From Mycoplasmopsis fermentans PG18 (GTDB taxonomy: Bacteria; Bacillota_I; Bacilli_A; Mycoplasmatales; Metamycoplasmataceae): 64,000 nt of DNA. Below are positions 34,367-44,587 of this stretch, piece by piece; position 1 is the stretch's first letter; each line of letters begins with the position of its first letter. The DNA is taken from assembly GCF_000209735.1 (NCBI RefSeq), contig NC_021002.1, positions 389,737 through 453,736 of the forward strand. Direction: 5' to 3'. The notes under the pieces are model-generated. The model made no database searches. It was not told the origin of the DNA and saw only the letters and a program-made list of their open reading frames with translations. The position numbers and the translations under genes are program-made.

Positions 34367-34906
34367 ATGAAATTATTAGTTTTAACTCATCCAATGTTTA
34401 ATGACATTGAATTAACAACAGTCCTTGGTTGTTTAATTAGAAGTGGCAAAATGAGCAAAATTACTCTTTATAATCACAAGCATAAAAGTGCTACAGGACA
34501 ATTTGGAGTAACTACTTTGGCTTTAGAAAATAAAGTTAATTTAGATGAATACGATGCTATCTTTATTCCAGGCGGTAAAGGCGCACAAGAATTAAGAAAA
34601 GATCCTGAAAGTTTAAAAGTAATAGATTACTTTATTAAAAATGATAAATGAGTTTGTGCTATTTGTGATGCGCCTAATGTTCTTTATGAAAATCATTTTA
34701 TTGATGATAAGGTTAAATACAGTTCATTTCCAATTATACCTTTAGTTGGCGGTAAAAATAGAAATGAAAAAATGGTAACAGTAAATAACAAAATTATTAC
34801 TGGTCGTTGTGCAGCAAGTTCAATGGAATTTGGTTTAACTTTAGTTAAAGAATTCTTTGGTGAAGATGTTTACGAGCCTATTCGTAAAGGAATGTTTGGA
34901 GCTTAA
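34367..34906 (+). CDS. DJ-1/PfpI-family protein
   Basis: A 179-residue DJ-1/PfpI protein. AIFIPGGKGAQELRKDP and VCAICDAPNVL place the likely nucleophile Cys at the tight elbow, and the N-terminal FNDIELTTVL has the family Glu. Such proteins act as glyoxalase/deglycase-type or stress proteins. The activity of this one cannot be told. GGAGG precedes the ATG. It is convergent with the next gene, with which it shares a terminator. Confidence 0.82.
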
Positions 34907-34912
34907 AAAGGC

Positions 34913-34949
34913 AATAAAAAAATCAGCTTTTGAAAGTTGATTTTTTATT
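34913..34949. terminator. Bidirectional terminator
   Basis: A long A/T-rich stem (34913-34930 with 34933-34949) between the DJ-1 gene and the convergent phosphohexomutase-like gene; it contains the stop of the latter. Confidence 0.65.
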
Positions 34950-36477
34950 ATTCTTCTTTTTCAATTTTATGCTTTTGAGCCTTTTTTATAAGCACAAAGA
35001 GCAAAATTTGAAGTTTCAACTTATCTCATCAAACAGTGTTCGAAATGTTTTCGAAATTGCAACACATTTGATATTCAATAACCAATTTACCTTTAACATC
35101 ATCTCAGTAAAAAATCATTTGATGTTTCTTATTGTTAATTAATTTAAAAAGCATGTATTTATGATCATTTCATACTCGATATGCATTAAAAGCTGTAAAT
35201 CATCTTTTGTAATTTAATGAGAAATATTTAATTAAATTTTCTAGTTTATCAAAAGAATATTTGTATGATTTTTTGCTAATTTTAATCTTGCCAACTCTTT
35301 CAGCTAATTGATTGTATTTGAATGAAAGTAAGTTGTTTCGATTTGTATAACTATTTAGCATTCAAATTAAACAAATGAAAAAGTAATAGTTATTAAATTG
35401 AGTTGAATAACGAGGATTAGCTATAAATTTGTTATCAATATAAGCAAATAAACAGCTTTCATTTTTTAATTGTTTATTTATATTTTTTAAATCATAGAAA
35501 TAATATTTAACTTTATATTGTTTTAATAATTCTAATATTTGATAAGTAGTATTTTGTGGAACAACAACATAAGAATTACTAATATCAATTCCATTACGTT
35601 TGATTTCTTCTAAAAAGAAATCTAAATAAATTAATACTAGTTCATGAGAATTAAGTCATTTAAATTTGTCATTTAAACGCAAGCAAACATTTAAGTTGCT
35701 GTTGATATCAAAATGAAAAATATTTTGAATTTTGTTTTCACGATATCATGAGCTAGCTGCAAAAAATGTTAATCATTTTAGGTTTAAAAGCGAAATATTT
35801 TTATTGTTTGTAATGTATTTATTTTGATAATTATTTAATAGTTCTGTACCAATACTTTGACTAAATTTATTGTCACTAGCAAAGTAACTTAATGTTTTAT
35901 ATCTTTGTTTAACATTAACGAAAGCTTTAAGAATTTGTTCTTTTGAAGCTAATTCATCAATCAGTTCAAATTCATTAACTAGTTTAGGATCTTTGATGAC
36001 AATTTCTTTATTTTGCCATTTGTTTAATTGATAATAATCATAAATTTTTTGTAAGTTTTCAGAGGTCAAAATTTCAAAGTTTTTATCAAATATTTGAATT
36101 GTAATATAGTTATCATTTTTAATATTTTTAAATTTGATTAAAAAGTCATATGAAGCTTTTTTATAGGCATATTCATCTAAAATCAAACTAATTGAAAAGT
36201 TATTGTGATACTTAAAAACATTATGATTATTTTTGATAAAATAAGAGCTAAAATATTGAATATTTTCATTATAAAATTCTTGACCTTCAAAGCTTAATAA
36301 AATGTTACTATTGCTTTTTAAAATAGTTTTATTTATAGCTTGCAATAGTCGCAAGATTGATGAGAGTTCTATTTTTTCTTTGTTATTTGTTTTAAATAAA
36401 AAGGTATCATTGCGAATTAAAAGATTATCGTTTGAAACGATAATTTGCTCTTTTAATTGTTGATTATTTGTTTGCAT
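34948..36477 (-). CDS. Phosphohexomutase-like protein without catalytic motifs
   Basis: A 509-residue protein read through about nine TGA Trp codons. Its order of segments follows the phosphomannomutase/phosphoglucomutase fold: an N-terminal Rossmann-like part (SNILLSFEGQEFYNENIQYF), YITIQIFDKNFEIL, then HFDINSNLNVCLRLNDKFKW where active enzymes have the DPDADR metal loop, and FAYIDNKFIANPRYS where they have the FEExxG sugar loop. The phosphoserine TASHNP-type loop is also absent. So it looks like a pseudoenzyme of this superfamily. The role is unknown. It lies downstream of gyrA on the same strand. Confidence 0.5.
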
Positions 36478-36511
36478 AAAATTACCTATTATTTATATTA
36501 AAGATTTTTGA

Positions 36512-39291
36512 TTATTCTTCATTGTTTGAATCAATATCAATTTCATCGTTTGAGTTATCATCTAAGTTGATTTCTTGACTTTGTTCATAAATGCTTTGAA
36601 CAACAGAAGTTGCAGCCATAGTTGCTTCTGGATCTGTTTTTTCATCAATTTTAATGATTTCAACAGCTTGAATTTCTTCACGCTTTTTAAGGTTAATTAT
36701 TTTAACACCTTTAGCTGCCCGACCAGTTTGGCTAATTTGGCTAATAGCTGTTCTAATTGTTAAACCACTTGTTGTAATAATAAAAGTTCATCTTGAGGAT
36801 TTACGAATCTAGCAAAAACAATGTCGCCTGCTAATTTGCTATTAATTCCTTTAACACCTTTACCACCACGTTTAATTAATCTAAATAGTGAGTGGTGAGT
36901 AAGTTTTCCAAAACCTTTTTTACCAATAGTTAAGATTAATTCACCTTCTTGACTTGTTGAAGTGCTTGAAACTGTTTGATGGCTATCAAGTGTTATACCT
37001 TTAACACCAGTTGCAGTTCTACTAATTGGTCTAAAGTCAATAGCTTGGAATTTAACAATTCTTTCTTCATCATTTGCTAAAAGAATTAAGTCTTCATCAG
37101 TAATAATCATTGCTCTAATTAATTCATCGCCTTCACGTAAGTTGAAAGCATATTTACCATTAGCGTTAATTCTTTCGTATTCAGTTAATCTAGTTTTCTT
37201 GATAATACCATTTTTAGTTGCTGTAAATAAGTAGTGATCTTCATCGTAAGTGTCTACTGGAAGCATTGAAACAATTCTTTCACCTTCTTTAACACGAAGT
37301 GAAGGAATAATATTAATGAATGCTACACCTTTACTTTGACGAGATAATTCTGGAATTTCATGAGCTCTAACACGGTAGACACGAGCATGATTTGAGAATA
37401 ATAGTAAGTCGGTGTGAGTTGTAGTTGTTAATATTGAGGCAATATCATCATCGTCATATGTTTTCATAGTACCAATACCAACTCCACCACGACGTTGAGT
37501 TTTGTATTCTTCTAAGTCCATTCTTTTTACAAAGCCTTTGGCGCTGGTTGTAATAACAATGTCACGTTGAGGAATCAAGTCTTCATCAGTAATAGTACCT
37601 TGAATTTCATAGTTAATTTGTGTGCGACGTTTGTCATTGTATTTTTCTTTAATTTCAGTTAATTCTTTAACAATTAATTTAATTAATTCACTATGGTTAG
37701 CCAAAATAAATTCAATTCTTTCAATTTCTTTTCTTAACTCTGCCATTTCTTCAAGCATGTTTTCAATAGCAAGTCCTGTAAGACGACCTAAACGCATGTC
37801 AACAATAGCTTTTGTTTGTTTTTCAGTTAAATTAAATCTTTTTGCTAAGTTAGCTTGAGCTTCACCATCTGTTTTAGATTTCTTAATAATTGCAATAACT
37901 TCATCAATATTTTCAACTGCAATTTTAAGACCTTCTAAAATGTGAAGACGGTCTTGAGCTTTAATTAAATCAAATTTTAATCTTCTAGTCACTACTTCTT
38001 CTTGGTGTCTTAAGTAAACTTCTAAAGCTTGTTTTAAGTTTAAAACTTTAGGTTCACCATCAACTAAAGCAACAAAGTTAACATTGTAGTTTACTTGTAA
38101 GTTTGTTTGACGATAAAGCTTGTTTAATAAAACATGAGGATTAACATTCTTTTTAACGTCAATAACAATTCTAATACCTTCACGGCTACTTTCATCACGT
38201 AAGTCGGCGATACCTTCGATTTGTTTATCTTTAACTAATTCAGCTATTTTTTCAATAATTGCAGTTTTCTTAACTTCATAAGGAATTTCAGTAACAATAA
38301 TTTTGCTTTTACCATTTGAGTATTCTTCTATTTTAGCTATTGATCTGATTGGAATGGATCCCTTGCCTGTTAAGTATGCATCTTTAATACCTGCATTGCC
38401 TAAAATCATAGCTCCAGTAGGAAAGTCTGGACCAGGTAAAAATTCCATTAAGCCATAAATATCAATTTCTGGATTGTTAGCTAAAGCAATAGTTGCATCA
38501 ATAGTTTCACCTAAGTTGTGAGGTGGAATACTTGTTGCCATACCAACAGCAATACCACTACCACCTGAAACTAAAAGGTTAGGGAATCTTGATGGTAATA
38601 CTGAAGGTTCTTTTTCACTAGCATCATAGTTATCAACAAAATCTACTGTATCTTTTTTAATACCTTCAAGCATTTCAGCAGCTAATTTGCTCATTCTTGC
38701 TTCAGTATAACGCATCGCAGCAGCTTCATCACCATCAATAGATCCAAAGTTACCGTGACCATCAACTAAAGGATAACGCATACTAAAATCTTGCGCCATA
38801 CGAACCATAGCTTCATAAACTGAACTGTCGCCATGTGGGTGGTACTTACCTAAAACGTCCCCGACAATACGAGCGCTTTTTCTATGTTGCGATCCAAATG
38901 TAATTCCTAATTCATTCATATCAAAAAGAATACGTCTATGTACTGGTTTAAGTCCATCACGAGCATCTGGTAAAGCACGAGAAACAATAACACTCATTGC
39001 ATATTCTAAGAATGAGTTTTTCATTTCTTTGTGAACTTCAACTGGATGAATACCATCTTTAGGTGCATCTAAAAGTTGTGGTTGAACTACATAGTTGTCT
39101 TTATTTTGAGGAACTTCTTCTTCCTCCCCTTCAATAACTTTAGTTTCTTCTTTTTGTGGTTTAAAAGCAACAAAAAGCTCTTCATCAGGAATGTAATCTT
39201 CATCTAATTCTTCGATTGCATTTTCTTTTTCTTCTTCTTGATTAAGTTTGCTTTTGTATTCTTTTTCTTTATCTTGTTCTTTTGAACTCAT
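36512..39291 (-). CDS. gyrA: DNA gyrase subunit A, with frameshift near the 3' end
   Basis: In frame from 39291 the protein has 843 residues and stops at 36760. An acidic ~75-residue N-terminal extension precedes the usual start. The quinolone region reads [15 protein letters not shown] (wild-type-like Ser and Glu), the catalytic Tyr is in [10 protein letters not shown], and the GyrA box is QRRGGVG, which separates it from ParC. The last blade of the C-terminal domain ([20 protein letters not shown]) continues in another frame from ~36790 to a stop at 36512-36514. One missing A near 36790 would join NPQDELLL to ITTSG. GGAGG precedes the ATG. Confidence 0.88.
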
Positions 39292-39441
39292 AAAATACCT
39301 CCTTCAAACTTTTAATATATAAATATATTAAAATATTATAGCATTAAAATGCAGTTTTTTTAATAAATTTTTTATTTTTTTATTTTCATTTTTTATGGCT
39401 TTTTTACATTAAAATTTTAAAACTATATTTTTACTAAATTA

Positions 39442-39460
39442 GCTGTTTTATAGGCTTTTA
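39442..39460 (+). repeat. Dispersed motif, variant copy 4
   Basis: GCTGTTTTATAGGCTTTTA, one base shorter in the centre than the consensus, in the 276-bp gap between the divergent gyrA and the membrane protein gene. No ORF is seen in the gap. Confidence 0.45.
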
Positions 39461-39567
39461 ATAGAAAAATCAATATAAATTAAGAGAAAAAATTAAAAGC
39501 TAATTATGTTTGCTTTAATTAAAATAAAATATAATTAAATAGTTTAAATTATAGAAAGGATTAAAAA

Positions 39568-40467
39568 ATGGAAAATATAAACACAGAAAAACATAAAAAA
39601 ATGGACTTCAAAAGTTGATCAAAATTGAGAAAATCAACATTTATTGTGGGTATTATTGTTCTAGCAATTTGTGTGTTAACTTCTACTTTAAGTTGAGTTA
39701 ATATCTCAATGACAATTAATAGAATGATAACGAAATTTGATGAAGAAAATCCAGGTATTTTAGTCAAAATGCAAAAGGCTCATATTGCTCCATCTTTTTT
39801 AGCTTATATTTGAAAAAAAACTCAAACTTTTACTTATATTTCTAATTATTTTTTAGCTATAAGTATGATCCTTTTTGGATACTTTTATCACAATAAAAGA
39901 ATTCTAAAGACTTTCTTTTTAAGTGTAGTTTACATTAGTATTACTTTTGCTATTTATTGAACTTTAATTTTTCCAAAAATATTTGGATCAGAGTATGGTT
40001 CCTTTAGATTAGCTTTAAGCACAATTGTACATGCAATTAATCCATTAATTGGAATAGTCATATTGATTTTAAATCGTAAAAATATTACACTTGATAAAAA
40101 AGTTATGTACATGTCTAATTTAGGTGTTATTGGTTATTTATTATTTGCCTTTGGCACTTTTTGAATTGGACTAAGTTATTCACAAAACTACAAAAATGAT
40201 GTAGCAAATAAACTAAATCAATATGTGGATAGTGATATTGTAGTTTATGGCTTTTTAAACTTTATTGAACCATTTTTTTATCGCGGAGGTAATATTGCAA
40301 TAGTTATTACATTAGACTTATTAATGATTATAATAGCAGTCTTTGTACCTATTGGCTTAAGTTATTTTTGAAAAGCAGTATTAAGAATAAAAATTGAAAA
40401 AAATAATGAAAAAGATAGTTTATTAGAAACGAAAAGTGATGAAAAAATAGCAGAAGATATTAATTAA
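39568..40467 (+). CDS. Multi-spanning membrane protein (DUF1600/Pr6Pr-like)
   Basis: A 299-residue protein with about six to seven membrane helices. The segment SNYFLAISMILFGYFYHNKR followed by AIYWTLIFPKIF and STIVHAINPLIG (a His and Pro in a helix) resembles the FAR-17a/Pr6Pr-like mycoplasma membrane family often listed as DUF1600; this is by pattern only. Function is unknown. GAAAGG precedes the ATG; six or so TGA Trp codons hide the ORF. The charged C-terminus is cytoplasmic or external, not resolved. Confidence 0.55.
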
Positions 40468-40542
40468 AAAAATATTAGGTTTTTAAAACTTTTAATATAA
40501 AATTAAAGAGCATATAACAGCAAGTATTCATAAAAGAAAGAT

Positions 40543-40608
40543 AATAAAGTTTCAGATTCGATTTGAAAGTCGGTTTGCTGATTAAACCAAAATCATTAGA
40601 ACTTTATT
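40543..40608 (+). promoter_or_regulatory. Structured rpsD leader
   Basis: AATAAAGTT (40543-40551) can pair with AACTTTATT (40600-40608), enclosing a hairpin GGTTT (40572-40576)/AAACC (40584-40588). S4 represses its own mRNA through a leader fold in Firmicutes; this multi-stem leader just before rpsD fits, but it was not compared with the known S4 leader model. Confidence 0.45.
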
Positions 40609-40659
40609 AATTCATTTAGAGAATACTCTCTTCTTGTTTTATGCAGAAAGAGGAAACTT

Positions 40660-41256
40660 ATGAGATATAGAGGTCCCGTTTTCAAGAAAAGCCGTCGTTA
40701 TGGATTTTCAATTTTAGAAACAGGTAAAGAATTTTCAAAAGGTAGAAAAAGAACTTATGCTCCAGGTCAACATGGTGACAAACGTGTTAAATTAAGTGAC
40801 TATGGACTTCACCTTTATGAAAAACAAAAAGTTAAATACTTATATGGTTTAAATGAAAAACAAATGCACAAATACTACATTCGTGCAACCAAAATTAAAG
40901 GTGTTACAGGTACAGTATTGTTACAACTTTTAGAAAGTCGTTTAGACAACTTAGTTTATAGAGCAGGTTTTGCTTCAACACGTCGTCAAGCACGTCAATT
41001 AGTAAGCCACGGCCACTTTACATTAAATGGTCACAAAGCCGACATTCCTTCAATGAATGTTGAAGTTGGCTCAAAAATCCAATTAAAAGAAAAATCCCAA
41101 AAGAATAAAATTATTGAAGCTAACCTTAAAGATCGTTCAGCTGCTAAATGATTAACAATCAAAGGTTTTGAAGTGTCATATGACCGTTTACCAGACAGAA
41201 GTGAATTACATCCAGAAATTAAAGAAAACTTTATCGTTGAGTTCTACTCAAAATAA
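40660..41256 (+). CDS. rpsD: 30S ribosomal protein S4
   Basis: A 198-residue S4 starting [17 protein letters not shown], with [30 protein letters not shown] and the S4 RNA-binding motif [21 protein letters not shown]4 binds 16S rRNA early in 30S assembly. The ending VEFYSK is normal. One TGA Trp late in the gene splits the ORF. GAAAGAGG precedes the ATG. It lies directly ahead of rpmE. Confidence 0.95.
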
Positions 41257-41275
41257 TAATTAAAGGAGTAAGCTT

Positions 41276-41515
41276 ATGAAAAAAAATATTCATCCACAAT
41301 ATTTTACAGTTGAAGCAACATGTTCAACATGTGGTAAAAAATTTCAATTTGGTTCAACTAAAAAATCAATTTCTGTCGATGTATGTTCAGGTTGCCACGT
41401 AGTTTATACAGGCGACAGAACAAAAACAAAAGCAACTGGTATGATTGACAAATTCAACCAACGTTTAGCAAAACAAAAAGCTGCTATTGAAAAATCAAAA
41501 GGTAAGAAAAAATAA
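41276..41515 (+). CDS. rpmE: 50S ribosomal protein L31
   Basis: A 79-residue L31 of the zinc-binding (C+) type, with MKKNIHPQYF, CSTCGKKF and CSGCHVVYTG: two CxxC pairs. Residues beyond ~60 are a Lys-rich tail. AAGGAG precedes the ATG. It is 19 nt after rpsD and closed by a terminator. Confidence 0.95.
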   Translation: MKKNIHPQYFTVEATCSTCGKKFQFGSTKKSISVDVCSGCHVVYTGDRTKTKATGMIDKFNQRLAKQKAAIEKSKGKKK

Positions 41516-41522
41516 TTTTACT

Positions 41523-41552
41523 AATAAGAGTTTTTAATACTCTTATTTTTTA
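41523..41552 (+). terminator. Terminator of rpsD-rpmE
   Basis: AATAAGAGT (41523-41531) pairs with ACTCTTATT (41539-41547), followed by T's. Confidence 0.85.
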
Positions 41553-41604
41553 TTTTTGGCACTTAAAAGATTTATTGACATATAAATTTATTTAAAAAAT
41601 TACC

Positions 41605-41623
41605 TAAAGCACTATAAAATAGG
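41605..41623 (-). repeat. Dispersed 19-bp motif, copy 5 (minus strand)
   Basis: On the minus strand it reads CCTATTTTATAGTGCTTTA followed by GGTAATTTTT. It lies between rpmE and hrcA. The only good copy in this orientation. Confidence 0.55.
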
Positions 41624-41644
41624 TCTTTAAAACACAAAGTTAAT

Positions 41645-41653
41645 TTAGCACTC
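41645..41653 (+). promoter_or_regulatory. Half CIRCE-like site upstream of hrcA
   Basis: TTAGCACTC, the left arm of the HrcA operator (CIRCE), lies 49 nt before hrcA; the matching GAGTGCTAA arm is absent. It may be a decayed or one-sided autoregulatory site. Confidence 0.3.
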
Positions 41654-41701
41654 TTTTTAATAATTACTATTAATATTATTAAATTAAGATATAATTAAAT
41701 T

Positions 41702-42724
41702 ATGGCTAATATAAATTTAAATGACGAAAAAAAGAAAATTCTTAAATATGTTATTGAATCTTACATTGAAGAAGGGATCCCGATTGGTTCTCAATTATTG
41801 GTTGACAAATATAAATTGAACATTTCTTCATCCAAAGTTAGATACATTTTAAATGAATTTGAAGAAGCTGGACTTTTAGAAAAAACACACACTTCAAGTG
41901 GACGTATTCCTTCAAATCTTGGTTATAACTATTATGTAAAAAATCTAGTAAATAAAGATTCAAACATACTATATGAAAAATTAAAAGATATTTTTGCTCG
42001 CCGTCGTGTTTCAATTGATCAAACAGTTAAAGAAGCGGCAAAAACCATCTGTGAAACAGTTGGAATAACACTTGTTACTTCAGAAAGTAATGAAGATGCA
42101 ACACTTAAAAGTATTCAACTTGTACCACTTAATACTGCTGAAGCAACTGTTATTTTAGTAACCTCTTATGGTGAAGTTACATCTAAAACAATAACAATTG
42201 ACTTAAACCTTGTAACAATGTCAGATTTGAAAATAGCTATTAGAATTTTCAAAGAAAGATTAATCGATGTACCAATTTTAAAACTTAAAAGTACAGCAGA
42301 AGCATTGACCCCAATTCTTGCTGATACAATTAAAAACTATGAAAGTATTTTGCAAAGTTTTGTAACAAATGTTTTTGATTTCCAAATCAAGAATGAAAAT
42401 GTGATTTATGGAAAAGATAATATAATTTTAGCAGACGATATTTCAAGACAAGATTTAAGTAAAATACTTCATTTAATCGAAACTAAATCAATATGACAAA
42501 CAATTGAAAGTGAAATTGATGAAGACGAAAATATAAAAATAGCAATTTGTGATGACCACAGTACCTTTATTAGTAAGAAACTAGAAACACAAAGCAAAAT
42601 TAAAGAAATAGCACTTGTCGGCACTAGCCGAATGGATTATGAAAAAGGATTTAGTGCTCTTAAAGCCTTAGAGGAATTTATTGAAAATAAACCATGCAAA
42701 TCAAAAGATGAAGGAGATAAATAA
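41702..42724 (+). CDS. hrcA: Heat-shock repressor HrcA
   Basis: A 340-residue HrcA. The N-terminal winged helix (LKYVIESYIEEGIPIGSQLL, SSKVRYILNEFEEAGLLEKT, HTSSGRIPSNLGYNYYV) binds CIRCE operators; the GAF-like dimer domain and inserted domain follow. It represses chaperone genes. The frame passes one TGA Trp near 42497. The stop overlaps the next ATG by one base (TAATG), so hrcA and grpE are coupled. Only a half operator is seen upstream. Confidence 0.9.
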
Positions 42725-43977
42725 TGAAAGTAGTTCCTAATTTAAACAAATTTAAAACTGGTGAAGGTATTATTGCAAATATATCAGTTTATAATAGCTC
42801 AAATGCTTATCAAAAACAATTATCAAAAGAAAAAGTAAGCTTTGTTTTAGGTGAAAATACATTTTTACCAAACTTTGACAACAATATTGTTGAACAAACT
42901 GTTAGACCAGTTTTAGATTTTGTTGTTACATTTCCAAAAAGCTATGAAGTAGCAGAATTCAAAGACAAAACATTTAGATTTGTTATTGAAATTTTAGACT
43001 ACCAAGATAGTGAATATGTTAAAGCATACAAACAAATGTTAGCTTTAAGAGAAGAAATACAAAAATTAAATGTTGCTTCAGGCAATCATTTAAAAGAACT
43101 TGAAGAATTAAAAGCTAAAAATGAAAAACAAATGAGTGAAATTAGTAATTTAAAAACTGAAAATGATAAACATACTAAAGATTCTGCTGATCTTAAAAAT
43201 CAATATCAAGAACAAGAAAAAACTATTCAAAAACTTATTGAAGATAACAAAAAATTTATAGCAGACAATAATGCTTTAAAAGAAGATAATGAAAACAAAG
43301 GTAAACAAATTAAAGAATTAATGTCAGGAAAAACCACAAAATTAATGGAGCAAACTAGTGAACATGAAGCAAAAGGTGTTAATCCTGCAGTTTTAAGAAA
43401 ACAAGTTGATGTTTTAAGAAAACAACTTGAAGAACAATCAATTGAATTAAAAGAACTTAGAAAAAATAAAGCTCCTGAAGCTGTTCAAAGAGTGACGGTT
43501 CCTAAAGAAGAAGTTGACAAAATTAAACAATATGCATTACAAAAATTCTTCGAAGATTTTTCAACTCATTATACAACTTTAAAAGGTGCTGTTAAAGCTG
43601 GTGCTAAATCAGAAAACAGTAGTGTTAAAAACTATGTAGTTGGTTTTGAAATGATTTTAAACTTAATCAATGGCGTTTTAGAAAAACACTGTATTAAAGC
43701 AATTGAACCAAAAATTGGTGATGAATTTGATCCTAATACTCAAAAAGTTCTTGAAGTTGAAGAATGCAAAGATAAAAAACACAATACAATTGTTAAAGTT
43801 AGTGCTATTGGATTTAAATTACATGATAGAGTTATTAAACCTGCTTTAGTTGTAATTGCTCAAGATTCAAGTGCAAAAGACAAAAAACTAGCAGCGGAAA
43901 CTAAAAAACCAGAAGCTCCAAAGGCTAAAGAAACAACTAAGAAAACTGAAACTAAAAAAACAACAACCAAAAAATAA
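42724..43977 (+). CDS. grpE: GrpE nucleotide exchange factor fused to an FKBP-like domain
   Basis: A 417-residue GrpE, about twice the usual length. Residues ~1-100 do not match GrpE: VSFVLGENTFLPNFDNNIV, then DFVVTFPKSYEVAEFKDKTF and RFVIEILDYQD align strand by strand with the FKBP-type middle domain of trigger factor. A long Lys/Glu/Gln coiled coil follows (~105-245), then the GrpE head (~255-380) ending GFKLHDRVIKPALVVIAQ, and a Lys/Thr/Ala-rich tail. GrpE releases ADP from DnaK. The fused domain may hold folding substrates near DnaK (inference). GAAGGAG precedes the ATG. Confidence 0.85.
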   Translation: MKVVPNLNKFKTGEGIIANISVYNSSNAYQKQLSKEKVSFVLGENTFLPNFDNNIVEQTVRPVLDFVVTFPKSYEVAEFKDKTFRFVIEILDYQDSEYVKAYKQMLALREEIQKLNVASGNHLKELEELKAKNEKQMSEISNLKTENDKHTKDSADLKNQYQEQEKTIQKLIEDNKKFIADNNALKEDNENKGKQIKELMSGKTTKLMEQTSEHEAKGVNPAVLRKQVDVLRKQLEEQSIELKELRKNKAPEAVQRVTVPKEEVDKIKQYALQKFFEDFSTHYTTLKGAVKAGAKSENSSVKNYVVGFEMILNLINGVLEKHCIKAIEPKIGDEFDPNTQKVLEVEECKDKKHNTIVKVSAIGFKLHDRVIKPALVVIAQDSSAKDKKLAAETKKPEAPKAKETTKKTETKKTTTKK

Positions 43978-43982
43978 TTCAA

Positions 43983-44019
43983 AATAGGTCAGTGATTAAA
44001 GTCACTACTTATTTTTTAT
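43983..44019 (+). terminator. Terminator of hrcA-grpE
   Basis: AATAGGTCAGTGA pairs with TCACTACTTATT with a small bulge (43983-44013), then T's. A partial form of the dispersed motif, ACTATAAAATAG, lies just downstream near 44029. Confidence 0.65.
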
Positions 44020-44145
44020 TAAAACAACTATAAAATAGTTATTTAAGTAAATACAACTTTAATTTTTTTAATTATTTTTCAATTTTTTTATGAAAATAGT
44101 ATTCAAATATATTAAGCACTAATAAAAATAATATATAATTAGATT

Positions 44146-44565
44146 ATGTTTAAAAAATCATGTAAAGATGCTTGAATAGTTGTCAAACGTGGCAATATGT
44201 TCATGTTAGCAATTGGTCTTTTATTAGGTACCGCATTTAATGCTGTTGTTTCATCTTTAGCAAATGATGTTATTATGGCAGCAATTGCGAAAGCATTCAA
44301 TGTGGATGAAGTTAAAGACTTAAAAGCTGGCCCAATTTTAATTGGCAAATTCTTAGCTGCTTTAATTTCATTTTTGATTGTGGCAACAGTTATATTTATA
44401 TTGTTAGTTGTTGTCTTTTTAGTTAAAAATGCTATAGAAACTAGAAAATTTAAAAAGAACCCACCTGTTGCGGAAGAACCAAAACCTACAACTGAAGAAC
44501 TTATTTTAGCTGAAATTAAAAAACTAAATGAAAGACTTGAAAAACTAGAACAACCTAAAAAATAA
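44146..44565 (+). CDS. mscL: Large-conductance mechanosensitive channel MscL
   Basis: A 139-residue MscL. VVKRGNMFMLAIGLLLGTAF NAVV is the conserved gate helix (first membrane helix), the second helix spans ~67-92, and the C-terminal helix (ELILAEIKKLNERLEKLEQ) is the cytoplasmic bundle. It releases solutes on hypo-osmotic shock. Start ATG 44146; the first ~17 residues precede a TGA Trp. An IS3-type left end begins 25 nt after the stop. Confidence 0.88.
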
Positions 44566-44587
44566 AACAAGAAATTGCAAAGTGTAG

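Noticed and set aside
36790..36800. Programmed -1 frameshift in gyrA
   Set aside because: CTTTTATTATTAC does not give a slippery heptamer with stable re-pairing, and no stem-loop is evident; a mutation or error is simpler.
40200..40467. Extending the membrane protein into the rpsD leader
   Set aside because: A clear TAA at 40465 ends the frame and the leader has paired stems instead.
42724..43977. Calling the gene a stand-alone coiled-coil protein
   Set aside because: The C-terminal GFKLHDRVIKPALVVIA and the place right after hrcA fit GrpE clearly.
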